From Anaerohalosphaera lusitana (lineage in GTDB: Bacteria > Planctomycetota > Phycisphaerae > Sedimentisphaerales > Anaerohalosphaeraceae), in assembly GCF_002007645.1 (NCBI RefSeq), contig NZ_CP019791.1:3340593-3404592 (forward strand): DNA of 64,000 bases, in the 5' to 3' direction. A program made the translations under genes and the position numbers. The notes under the pieces are model-generated. The model ran no database searches and was not told the DNA's origin. It worked only from the letters and a program-made list of their open reading frames with translations. Position 1 is the stretch's first letter. Each line of letters begins with the position of its first letter. Of this stretch, positions 17,428 to 25,145 are shown piece by piece.

Positions 17428-18705
17428 ATGCGAAGTGCTTTAAAAGATCTGGGCATTCAATTCAGCTTACTAATAGCTGACACAGTATTGATTGAGATTG
17501 TGTTCCTGGCTTCCTTTCTGATCAGATACGGCTTACCTCTGCCCGAAAGAAACATACTCGCCTATGAGAGCAGCTCGCCACTTCTTACATTGATCTATAT
17601 ATTAATGTTTGCGATCTGCCGGGCCTTCAAACGGCGGTTTACCTGCCATTGGGATGTCTTCAAACATGTCGCTTGCGCAATGGCAGTGGGTACCCTCTTC
17701 AGTTTCATGGCTGTCTATCTGTTCAGATTTAAATGGATGGCATTCCCGTCCAGCATCTTCCCAATATCCCTTGTCCTGGGTACGATCGTAATATCAGTTA
17801 GCAACATGGTAATCCTGCGTTTGACTGGCAGAATAAAAAAACGGGTCCTCGTTCTCGGCAGCAAGGGGCAAGATTTTTTCTTTGGAGGTAAAAAAAGGCT
17901 CGTACTCATTCATACCCATAACATTGTCGATATGCCCAAGTACAAGGACATTGATGAAATACTGATTTGTGAAAAAATCCACGAGGACTCGCAGCTTAAC
18001 CTGCTGATTTTTCTTTTTCTAAAATCTAAAGTGGATGTAATTTTCAGCCCAGACTTATACGATGAGCTGCTTAGCAATAATTTGACAGAAAAAACTTCTA
18101 TTCAGTTTCTTTCAACATTCCTCGGCAAAAAATCCGGCTGGGAGGAATTTCTGATTTGGTCCGTAGACATTATCTCCAGCATTGCGCTTCTCATACTCAC
18201 CCTGCCGATAACCATTCCAACTGCCATGCTGATCAAGTTGACGTCGCCGGGCCCTGTCTTCTACCTGCAAAGACGAGCCGGGAAGGACGGTAAATTTTTT
18301 ACGTTGATCAAGTTCCGCACAATGGTTGACGATGCCGAGCACAAGACCGGACCTGTCCTCGCACAAGAAAATGACCAGCGGGTTACAAAACTGGGCCGTT
18401 TCCTTCGCCAGACAAGAATAGACGAACTGCCGCAGCTAATAAATATAATCAAAGGAGACATGAGTATGGTGGGCCCAAGACCTGAGCGGCCTCATTTCGC
18501 CAAGCTGCACAAAGCACTCAGAGGCATCAGACTCGCTGTCAAACCGGGACTTACAGGACTTGCACAGATAAGAAGCTCCTACGACATAAAGCCCGAACAC
18601 AAGAAGAAATACGATTACCTCTACATTCAGCGGCGCTCCGCACTGCTGAACATTTACCTGATGATCAAAACCCTTCCCATAATTTTGCTTCGCAAAGGTA
18701 TCTAA
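17428..18705 (+). CDS. Undecaprenyl-phosphate sugar-1-phosphate transferase (WbaP-like)
   Basis: This enzyme would start the repeat unit by moving a sugar-1-phosphate from a nucleotide sugar to undecaprenyl phosphate. The 425-residue protein has four hydrophobic segments in its first 135 residues, a middle soluble region, and the bacterial sugar transferase domain (about 235-420) with LTSPGPVFYLQRRAGKDG, FTLIKFRTM, RFLRQTRIDELPQLINI, MVGPRPERP and KPGLTGLAQI. It is the last gene of the plus-strand glycan operon. Its stop overlaps the stop of the minus-strand gene that follows by four bases. No Wzx, Wzy or Wzc is visible nearby. Confidence 0.9.
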   Translation: MRSALKDLGIQFSLLIADTVLIEIVFLASFLIRYGLPLPERNILAYESSSPLLTLIYILMFAICRAFKRRFTCHWDVFKHVACAMAVGTLFSFMAVYLFRFKWMAFPSSIFPISLVLGTIVISVSNMVILRLTGRIKKRVLVLGSKGQDFFFGGKKRLVLIHTHNIVDMPKYKDIDEILICEKIHEDSQLNLLIFLFLKSKVDVIFSPDLYDELLSNNLTEKTSIQFLSTFLGKKSGWEEFLIWSVDIISSIALLILTLPITIPTAMLIKLTSPGPVFYLQRRAGKDGKFFTLIKFRTMVDDAEHKTGPVLAQENDQRVTKLGRFLRQTRIDELPQLINIIKGDMSMVGPRPERPHFAKLHKALRGIRLAVKPGLTGLAQIRSSYDIKPEHKKKYDYLYIQRRSALLNIYLMIKTLPIILLRKGI

Positions 18706-20192
18706 CCCCCCTCCTCAGCTCTAAGCTTGTACACATACACCCCCTCCTTTTCTGCATCACCTGAAAACGTCTTCACCCTCCTTGCAGACGGATTTTCCAT
18801 TCTGTCGTAATCCTTTGCCTCTATTGCAACATAGTCTGCGTCTGACGGAACATCTCGCACAAAAACTTCCCACTGGCGGCTTGAATAAAACCCAAGCCTC
18901 GCATCCAGGACCCCTATTAACGCATCCTCCGGACAGTTTTCGTCAAGCCACTCTGCAGCCTGTAAAAACTGCTGTTTATCGAAATTGATCGGCCGAAACA
19001 GTCGCGGCAAGCAAACAGCGATTGCAGCAGCCAGAAGAAACAGGGCATACATCCGGACAGAAGCAAAGTTCAGCTTGGAGTGCAGCCATTTAGCAATATC
19101 TATCCCGCCCACAGGAACAAAGAACACTGCAAATGCGATCATCGGCAGACAATGCCTGGAGCTGACATACCCATGCGTTACGTGCAGAAGCACCAGCATG
19201 CCAAAGTAAATGCCCATCAAACACCAGATGAAAAACCATTCATCTCTAAGCAGGTCTTTACCTCGTCTGAATGATTTTGCTGCCCCAAGCAGCAACGGTA
19301 CCACAAAAACGTAATTTACAGTCTGCCCAATTACTTCCAGCACTTCCCATGAACTTTCCAGCACACCAGTCTGTGTCTGAGCACAAACCCACTGCAAATG
19401 CCCCGAAACATGCGATAGATTTCGATTCATCTGGCAAACAGCAAACAAGCCCCTCAACTGCGGAGCAACAAGGTCGCCCCCTACTTTCACATAAAAAATA
19501 GAAGGAATAGCAAATCCCGCCAAGGCGGCTAAGGCCATCAACGCCGTCTTTCCTTTCCCGGTTCCCTGATTTAGTCCTGCAAAAACAGCTACCGCCCATC
19601 CCCCGACAACCAGCATCAACAGCACTGCCTCCGGACGGATCATCTGACCTACTCCAGCGCAGATCCCCGCACCAGCAAAAGCCCAGATGTTCTGTCTGCG
19701 GCTGCCAAGCATCAGAAGCAACAGTCCCAAACCCAGAAACAAAATGTAAGGCCACTCCCTGAGTACGTCACTTCCATACTTCGCCGGGGCTGGCAAAATC
19801 AACAGTATTAAAACTGCCCAGAAGCTCTTCCCCGCACCCACCACCAATTTACCCACAAAATACAACGGGATAATTGCGGCAATCTTGCAAAGCAGGGTAA
19901 CCGACTGCGCAGCCGTGGTCCAGCCTACCAGACTGTCTGGCATAACGACAAAACCAAGCACACGATACCATGCACTTATCATGTAGGGATATCCGGGTCC
20001 GTACACTCTGCTTCCTAGCGAGCCCGTTGCAGCCAGATCTTTCGCATCCTCTATGTACCCAACCCCGTCTTTTGCTATAACTACGGTTGTCGCAATGAGA
20101 TATAAACCTATCGCAAGTGCGACACAGATCAATATGGTGATTTTGAGTGAATCGCCAGACTTCTCTATTTTCAGATCGTTAAAAGCGTGCAT
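18702..20192 (-). CDS. Multi-pass membrane glycosyltransferase (GT39/ArnT-like)
   Basis: The 496-residue protein has about ten hydrophobic segments and a large first periplasmic loop starting with AKDGVGYIEDAKDLAATG, where the Asp resembles the catalytic acidic residue of GT-C enzymes. GSRVYGPGYPYMISAWYRVL follows, as in the dolichyl/undecaprenyl-phosphate-sugar glycosyltransferases of the GT39 group. A soluble C-terminal part follows the last segment. The likely role is to add a sugar from a lipid carrier on the periplasmic side. Donor and acceptor are unknown. Confidence 0.75.
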   Translation of the reverse strand: MHAFNDLKIEKSGDSLKITILICVALAIGLYLIATTVVIAKDGVGYIEDAKDLAATGSLGSRVYGPGYPYMISAWYRVLGFVVMPDSLVGWTTAAQSVTLLCKIAAIIPLYFVGKLVVGAGKSFWAVLILLILPAPAKYGSDVLREWPYILFLGLGLLLLMLGSRRQNIWAFAGAGICAGVGQMIRPEAVLLMLVVGGWAVAVFAGLNQGTGKGKTALMALAALAGFAIPSIFYVKVGGDLVAPQLRGLFAVCQMNRNLSHVSGHLQWVCAQTQTGVLESSWEVLEVIGQTVNYVFVVPLLLGAAKSFRRGKDLLRDEWFFIWCLMGIYFGMLVLLHVTHGYVSSRHCLPMIAFAVFFVPVGGIDIAKWLHSKLNFASVRMYALFLLAAAIAVCLPRLFRPINFDKQQFLQAAEWLDENCPEDALIGVLDARLGFYSSRQWEVFVRDVPSDADYVAIEAKDYDRMENPSARRVKTFSGDAEKEGVYVYKLRAEEGG

Positions 20193-20400
20193 CTATTCGT
20201 CTCCGGTTACTGCTGCAGATGTAGATCATCATTTTAAGTTTATCTCGGGTGTTCGCAAATATAAAACATGCTAACCTGTTTTTTGCCGGGCAGCGTCGAC
20301 CAAAAAATCTCTTAAAATTTAACCTTGCCTCTTCACGGATATCCTTCATAATGGACTTCGAAAGGCAGTAAATTAATTGGGTTTCGCTGGAGGACCTGCC

Positions 20401-20841
20401 ATGACGCCACAGGAGCTTACAAATAAGCTGGACGAGATAATCGATCACTCACGCACTGCGGTACTGGCTACCACAGACGCAAACAAACAGTCCCACATGC
20501 GATGGATGACCCCAGCAATGCTAAAATTCCGCCCCCGGGAGATATTCGCCTTCTCCATACCCGGCTCAGCCAAACTTGACCACATCCACACAAACCACAA
20601 CGTCCAGTGGATGTTCCAAAGCCGCGACCTTCGCGAGATAATCACCGTCGAAGCCTCTGCGAACATAATAGACAACCCTTCCATCAAGACCGAACTCATG
20701 GAAATCATCGGTCACAGACTAGGCATCTTTTGGAAAGCGAATGTCGGTGCCGAAGAATTTGTCGTGCTCGAAACCGCCATCAAGCACGCAACATACTTCC
20801 TGCCCATGAAAGGCATTCGCCAAAACGTAAACTTCGCTTAG
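20401..20841 (+). CDS. Pyridoxamine 5'-phosphate oxidase-fold protein
   Basis: A 146-residue flavin-binding split-barrel protein of the general PNPOx type, with AVLATTDANKQSHMRWMTPAM near the start, KLDHIHTNHNVQWMF and the strand IITVEASANII. It is shorter than true PdxH and lacks its C-terminal segment, so the specific reaction is unknown. The ATG at 20401 has GGAGG eight bases upstream; a TTG at 20377 is in frame but unsupported. It ends 11 bases before pdhA, its stop sitting within the ribosome site of pdhA, so it is cotranscribed with pyruvate dehydrogenase. Confidence 0.75.
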   Translation: MTPQELTNKLDEIIDHSRTAVLATTDANKQSHMRWMTPAMLKFRPREIFAFSIPGSAKLDHIHTNHNVQWMFQSRDLREIITVEASANIIDNPSIKTELMEIIGHRLGIFWKANVGAEEFVVLETAIKHATYFLPMKGIRQNVNFA

Positions 20842-20852
20842 GAGATTTCTCC

Positions 20853-21836
20853 ATGGCACAGACACCTGACGTCAAGAAGTATGACAAAAAGTTTCTGATC
20901 GGCCTTCTCGAACAGATGGCCCTCATCAGGCGTTTCGAGGAAAAGGCCGCCCAGCAATACGGCCTCCGCAAAATAGGCGGTTTCTGCCACATCTACATAG
21001 GCCAGGAAGCCGTCGCGACCGGCGCAGTCTCAGCAGTCGACCTCGCCAAAGACTACGTACTCACAGCATACCGCGACCACGGCCACGCCCTCGCCGTCGG
21101 CATGGACCCGAAATCCGTCATGGCCGAACTTTACGGCAAGAAAACCGGCTGCAGCCGTGCAAAAGGCGGCTCGATGCATATGTTCGATGCGAGCAAAAAC
21201 TTCCTCGGCGGCAACGGCATCGTCGGCGCACACATCCCCGTATCCACGGGCGTAGGCCTCAAGATAAAATACCGCGAAGAAGACGGCGTGGTCCTCTGCT
21301 TTTTCGGCGATGGCGCCATCCACCAGGGTTCTTTCCACGAGTCCCTTAATATGGCGGGCGTTTGGAAGTTGCCCGTTGTCTACATCTGCGAAAACAACCA
21401 GTACGGCATGGGAACCGACTACAGACGCGTATCAGCCGAGCCCGACCTCTGGAAACTGGCCGGCTCGTACAAAATGCCCGGCACCTTCGCAGACGGCATG
21501 AACGCCCTCGACGTACATGAAAAAGTCAAAACCGCCGTCGAACGGGCCCGCTCCGACTCTCAGCCCAGTCTCATCGAGGCCCGCACCTACCGCTACATGG
21601 GCCATTCAATGAGCGACCCTGCCAAGTACCGCACCAAAGAAGAACTCATGGAGCAGAAAGAGCAGGACCCGATTATCATCCTGCAAAAACAGATGAACGA
21701 AGCCGACATGCTCACCGACGACGAATACAAGGAAATTGACGACAAAGCGAAGGAAACGGTCAAAGAAGCGATAGACTTCGCAGAGAACAGCGAAGAACCC
21801 GAAATCGACTCATTATATGAAGACGTACTTGCTTAA
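20853..21836 (+). CDS. pdhA: Pyruvate dehydrogenase E1 component, alpha subunit
   Basis: With E1-beta this thiamine-diphosphate enzyme decarboxylates pyruvate and loads the acetyl group onto E2. The 327-residue protein is the normal size for the heterotetrameric type. It has FCHIYIGQEAVATG (44-57), the ThDP/Mg motif GDG (152-154) ending at ENNQYGMGT (180-188), and the conserved TYRYMGHSMSDPAKYR that carries the regulatory serines in mitochondrial E1. The ATG at 20853 has GGAG upstream. It is followed by pdhB at 15 bases and pdhC. Acetoin or branched-chain enzymes are close relatives; this sequence looks pyruvate-type. Confidence 0.92.
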   Translation: MAQTPDVKKYDKKFLIGLLEQMALIRRFEEKAAQQYGLRKIGGFCHIYIGQEAVATGAVSAVDLAKDYVLTAYRDHGHALAVGMDPKSVMAELYGKKTGCSRAKGGSMHMFDASKNFLGGNGIVGAHIPVSTGVGLKIKYREEDGVVLCFFGDGAIHQGSFHESLNMAGVWKLPVVYICENNQYGMGTDYRRVSAEPDLWKLAGSYKMPGTFADGMNALDVHEKVKTAVERARSDSQPSLIEARTYRYMGHSMSDPAKYRTKEELMEQKEQDPIIILQKQMNEADMLTDDEYKEIDDKAKETVKEAIDFAENSEEPEIDSLYEDVLA

Positions 21837-21851
21837 CCCGGGGACAAAAAC

Positions 21852-22835
21852 ATGGCTGTGATAAGTTACAGAGACGCACTTAACCAGGCTCTTGACGAGG
21901 AAATGACCCGCGACGACAGCGTCCTGCTTATGGGCGAAGAAGTCGCACAATACAACGGAGCGTACAAAGTCAGCCGAGGTCTGTGGGACAAATACGGCGA
22001 CAAACGCGTCATCGACACGCCCATTACAGAAGAAGGCTTCACAGGTATCGGCGTCGGAGCCGCGATCGCGGGCCTGCGACCAGTCGTAGAATGGATGACC
22101 TTCAACTTCAGCATCCAGGCACTCGATCAGATCGTCAACAACGCCGCCAAAATGCGCCACATGTCCGGCGGACAACTCAAGGTCCCCATCGTCTTCCGCG
22201 GTGCCAACGGCCCTGCCGAATACCTCAGCTCCCAGCATTCCCAGGCACTTGCGACCTATTACGCCCACGTACCGGGACTCAAAGTCGTCGCAGCAGCCAC
22301 CCCTTACGACGCCAAGGGCCTGCTCAAATCCGCCATTCGCGACGACAATCCCGTCGTCATGATGGAAGCCGAACTGCTCTACGGCATCGAAGGCGAAGTC
22401 CCCAAAGACGAATACCTCGTCCCAATAGGCCAGGCTGACATCAAGCGTCCCGGCGACGAAGTCACCATCATATCCTTCGGCAAAGTCGTCCACAAGGCCC
22501 TCGACGCAGCAAAACAACTGGAAAACGAAGGCATAAGCGCTGAAGTCATCGACCTTCGCAGCCTCCGCCCCCTCGACGAGGAGGCCATCATCAAGTCCGT
22601 CCAAAAAACCAATCGCTGCGTGATCGTCGACGAATCCTGGCCGGTCTGCAGCTTCGGCTCATACGTATCCCACATCGTCGCGCACAACTGCTTCGACGTC
22701 CTCGACGCACAAGTCGAGCTCATCTCGAGCATCGACGTACCCATGCCCTACAACCACACACTCGAACTGGCGGTCCAGCCGTCGGTCAAGAAGATAGTAC
22801 GAGCAGCAAAGAAAGTTCTCTATATCGAAGACTGA
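21852..22835 (+). CDS. pdhB: Pyruvate dehydrogenase E1 component, beta subunit
   Basis: The beta subunit completes the E1 active site. The 327-residue protein has the expected RDALNQALDEEMTRDDSVLLMGEEV opening (split here only for description), ITEEGFTGIGVGAAIAGLRP, the ThDP-contacting EWMTFNFSIQALDQIVNNAAK region, and GANGPAEYLSSQHSQALATYYAHVPGL read as two adjacent motifs, then the C-terminal transketolase domain with VIDLRSLRPLDEEAI. It sits between pdhA and the E2 gene with gaps of 15 and 10 bases. Confidence 0.93.
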   Translation: MAVISYRDALNQALDEEMTRDDSVLLMGEEVAQYNGAYKVSRGLWDKYGDKRVIDTPITEEGFTGIGVGAAIAGLRPVVEWMTFNFSIQALDQIVNNAAKMRHMSGGQLKVPIVFRGANGPAEYLSSQHSQALATYYAHVPGLKVVAAATPYDAKGLLKSAIRDDNPVVMMEAELLYGIEGEVPKDEYLVPIGQADIKRPGDEVTIISFGKVVHKALDAAKQLENEGISAEVIDLRSLRPLDEEAIIKSVQKTNRCVIVDESWPVCSFGSYVSHIVAHNCFDVLDAQVELISSIDVPMPYNHTLELAVQPSVKKIVRAAKKVLYIED

Positions 22836-22845
22836 GGAGTAATCC

Positions 22846-24132
22846 ATGGCTGAAAAAGTCCCAATGATCGCACTTTCACCAACTATGGAAGACGGCCACA
22901 TCGTCAAATGGGTAAAAGAGGAAGGCGAACAGGTCGATACCGGCGAGGTCCTCTGCGAGGTCGAAACCGACAAGGCTACAATGGAGTACGAATCGACGTT
23001 CGAGGGCACCCTTCTCAAGATCGTCGTCCCAGAAGGCGAAAGCGCCAAAGTCGGCCAGATGATCGCCGTCATCGGCGAAGAAGGCGAAGACATATCAGAA
23101 CTCCTCAAAGAAGAGCCCTCCGAACCCGAAGAAAAAGAAAAAACCGAGGCACAGAAACAAGAGCCCGAAGAAACAGCCGAAGAAGAACCTATCGAAGAAG
23201 GCGCAGAAGAGCAAACAGAACCCAAAGAACAAAAAGAAGAACCGAAAGAAAAACCCAAACCTCAGCCCGCCGCAGCCAAAACCAAATCCAGCCCGCTCGC
23301 CCGCAAGATCGCCCAGGAACACGGCATAGATATCGAGCAGATCGAAGGCTCCGGCCCCGACGGACGTGTCGTAGAAGCCGACGTCAAAAAAGCCGTCGAA
23401 CAAGGCACCACAGGCAAAACCGCCCCCGCTGCCGCAGCACCAGCAGAATTCACCGAAAAGACAGAAAAAGTATCGCAAAAACGCTGGCTCATCGCAAAAC
23501 GCATGACCGAATCAAAATTCTCTGCCCCCCACTACTACCTCAAAGTATCCGTCCAGATGGACGACCTCATGGCAAGCAGAAGCCGCATAAACGAAAAACT
23601 CGACGGCAAAATATCGCTCAATGCCATCCTCCTCAAGCTCATCGCCCAGACACTCACAAAACACCCCACCGTAAACGCAAGCTGGAACGACGACTCCATC
23701 ACCATGCACGGCCGAGTCGACATCGGCGTAGCGGTCGCCCAAAAGGACGGCCTCATCGCCCCCGTTGTACGAAACTGCGAAACCAAAACCATCCGCCAAA
23801 TCGACAGCGAGTTGCGTGACCTCATCGACAAGGCCCGCACCGGCTCGCTTTCCTCCGGCTCCTATTCCAACCCCACCTTCACAATCTCCAACCTCGGCGC
23901 GATGGGCATCGAAGAATTCACCGCCATAATCAACCAGCCCGCTTCCGCAATACTAGCCATCGGCCAGATCACCCCCACCCCGATCATAAACGGATCAGGC
24001 GAGTTCGACGCTGCCAAGATCATGAAGCTGACCCTCGCATGCGATCACCGCGTTATCGACGGCGCAGTAGGTGCGGCCTTCCTCAGCGAACTAAAGCAGA
24101 CCCTCGAAAACCCGCTACAGGCCGTCTGCTGA
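22846..24132 (+). CDS. pdhC: Dihydrolipoamide acetyltransferase, E2 of pyruvate dehydrogenase
   Basis: E2 carries the lipoyl arm and passes acetyl to CoA. The 428-residue protein has one lipoyl domain (1-78) with the modified lysine K43 in ETDKATM, a linker very rich in Glu, Lys, Gln and Pro (about 85-145), a peripheral-subunit-binding domain (146-185) with SPLARKIAQEHGID, and the catalytic domain (about 205-428) with DHRVIDGAVGAAF, His401 being catalytic. The linker is unusually acidic. No dihydrolipoamide dehydrogenase gene follows, so E3 must come from elsewhere. A small gap separates it from an unrelated gene with its own promoter. Confidence 0.93.
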   Translation: MAEKVPMIALSPTMEDGHIVKWVKEEGEQVDTGEVLCEVETDKATMEYESTFEGTLLKIVVPEGESAKVGQMIAVIGEEGEDISELLKEEPSEPEEKEKTEAQKQEPEETAEEEPIEEGAEEQTEPKEQKEEPKEKPKPQPAAAKTKSSPLARKIAQEHGIDIEQIEGSGPDGRVVEADVKKAVEQGTTGKTAPAAAAPAEFTEKTEKVSQKRWLIAKRMTESKFSAPHYYLKVSVQMDDLMASRSRINEKLDGKISLNAILLKLIAQTLTKHPTVNASWNDDSITMHGRVDIGVAVAQKDGLIAPVVRNCETKTIRQIDSELRDLIDKARTGSLSSGSYSNPTFTISNLGAMGIEEFTAIINQPASAILAIGQITPTPIINGSGEFDAAKIMKLTLACDHRVIDGAVGAAFLSELKQTLENPLQAVC

Positions 24133-24197
24133 CGTACACCGGATACTTCTTAATCAGCAGGGTACACAGTGCGCACCGGCAATATTTAAACCGCTCC

Positions 24198-24226
24198 TTG
24201 TCCCCACCCCTGCGCTCATATATAAT
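24198..24226 (+). promoter_or_regulatory. Promoter of the creatininase-family gene
   Basis: TTGTCC (24198-24203) and a consensus TATAAT (24221-24226) with a 17-base spacer, 39 bases before the ATG. It shows that the gene is not simply an extension of the pdh operon. Confidence 0.65.
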
Positions 24227-24264
24227 CGAAGGCTTTAATTCAGCAATTTTATAGGAATAACAAT

Positions 24265-25056
24265 ATGTCTTCGCAAAAACCCACAATCAATGACTGGGAC
24301 CTCAGCACAACCAACCTCCGCCGTCTCAAGAACGTCAACTACGAAGTAGCCGTCATCCCCGTAGGCGCAACCGAGGCCCACAACTGGCACCTGCCCGAAG
24401 GACTCGATTTCATGCACGCAGGCCACGTCGCCCGCGAAAGCTGCCGCAAAGCATGGCAGAACTGTCAAAACATCGTCTGCCTGCCGCCCCTCCCCTACGG
24501 CGTCGACTGCAATCAAATGTCCTTCCCCCTCGCCATACACCTCTCGCAGTCAACCCTCGACCAGGTAATGCGCGAAATAATCACATCCCTCAAACATCAT
24601 GGCATCCGAAAAATCGTCATCGTCAATGGCCACGGCGGAAACAATTTCGAACCGTTCGTCCGCCAGGTCCAGAGCGACCTCGATGTCCACGTATTCCTCT
24701 GCAACTGGTGGAAGATCGGCTTCGACAAATACGACGAGATCTTTACCCGACCCGACGACCACGGCGGCCAGATGGAAACCTCCGTCGCAATGGCCCTTTG
24801 CCCCGAACTGGTCGAAATAGAAAATGCCGGCACAGGCCACGCCCCGCCCTTCCGCTTCGAGGCACTTAACAAAGGATGGGTCAAAACCAGCCGCGACTTC
24901 GGCAAGCTCAACGATCACTGCGGCGTAGGCAACCCAGAAGGCTCAACACCCGAGCGTGGCCGGCAATACCTCGAACTCGCATGCGACCGGCTGAGCGGCT
25001 TCCTGACCGACCTCGCGACCACCCCCATCGACGACAACTTCCCCATGCAGCCGTAA
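24265..25056 (+). CDS. Creatininase-family amidohydrolase
   Basis: A 263-residue metal-dependent hydrolase. The family signature IPVGATEAHNWHLPEGLD (31-48) supplies Glu37, His39 and Asp48 as metal ligands, and VNGHGGNN (120-127) supplies His123. DDHGGQMETS carries a further Glu. Members include creatininase, formamide hydrolases of riboflavin metabolism and MftE; the substrate here is unknown and no mycofactocin or creatine genes are nearby. It has its own promoter and a strong terminator after it. Confidence 0.85.
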   Translation: MSSQKPTINDWDLSTTNLRRLKNVNYEVAVIPVGATEAHNWHLPEGLDFMHAGHVARESCRKAWQNCQNIVCLPPLPYGVDCNQMSFPLAIHLSQSTLDQVMREIITSLKHHGIRKIVIVNGHGGNNFEPFVRQVQSDLDVHVFLCNWWKIGFDKYDEIFTRPDDHGGQMETSVAMALCPELVEIENAGTGHAPPFRFEALNKGWVKTSRDFGKLNDHCGVGNPEGSTPERGRQYLELACDRLSGFLTDLATTPIDDNFPMQP

Positions 25057-25084
25057 ACCGCTCACAGCATAACCCAGCGCAAAC

Positions 25085-25123
25085 AAAAACGGGCCGCCCA
25101 CCTCGATGAGCCGCCCGTTTTTT
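25085..25123. terminator. Bidirectional intrinsic terminator
   Basis: A nine-base-pair perfect stem AAAACGGGC (25086-25094) with GCCCGTTTT (25113-25121), flanked by A and T runs on the two sides. It sits between the convergent creatininase-family gene and the GH31 gene and can serve both. Confidence 0.85.
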
Positions 25124-25145
25124 CATTCATATTCTGCCAGATCTG

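Noticed and set aside
22908-23819. A 303-codon Arg-rich plus-strand frame inside pdhC
   Set aside because: Arg-rich composition is the expected shadow of a GC-rich E2 gene, whose domains are all clear in the other frame.
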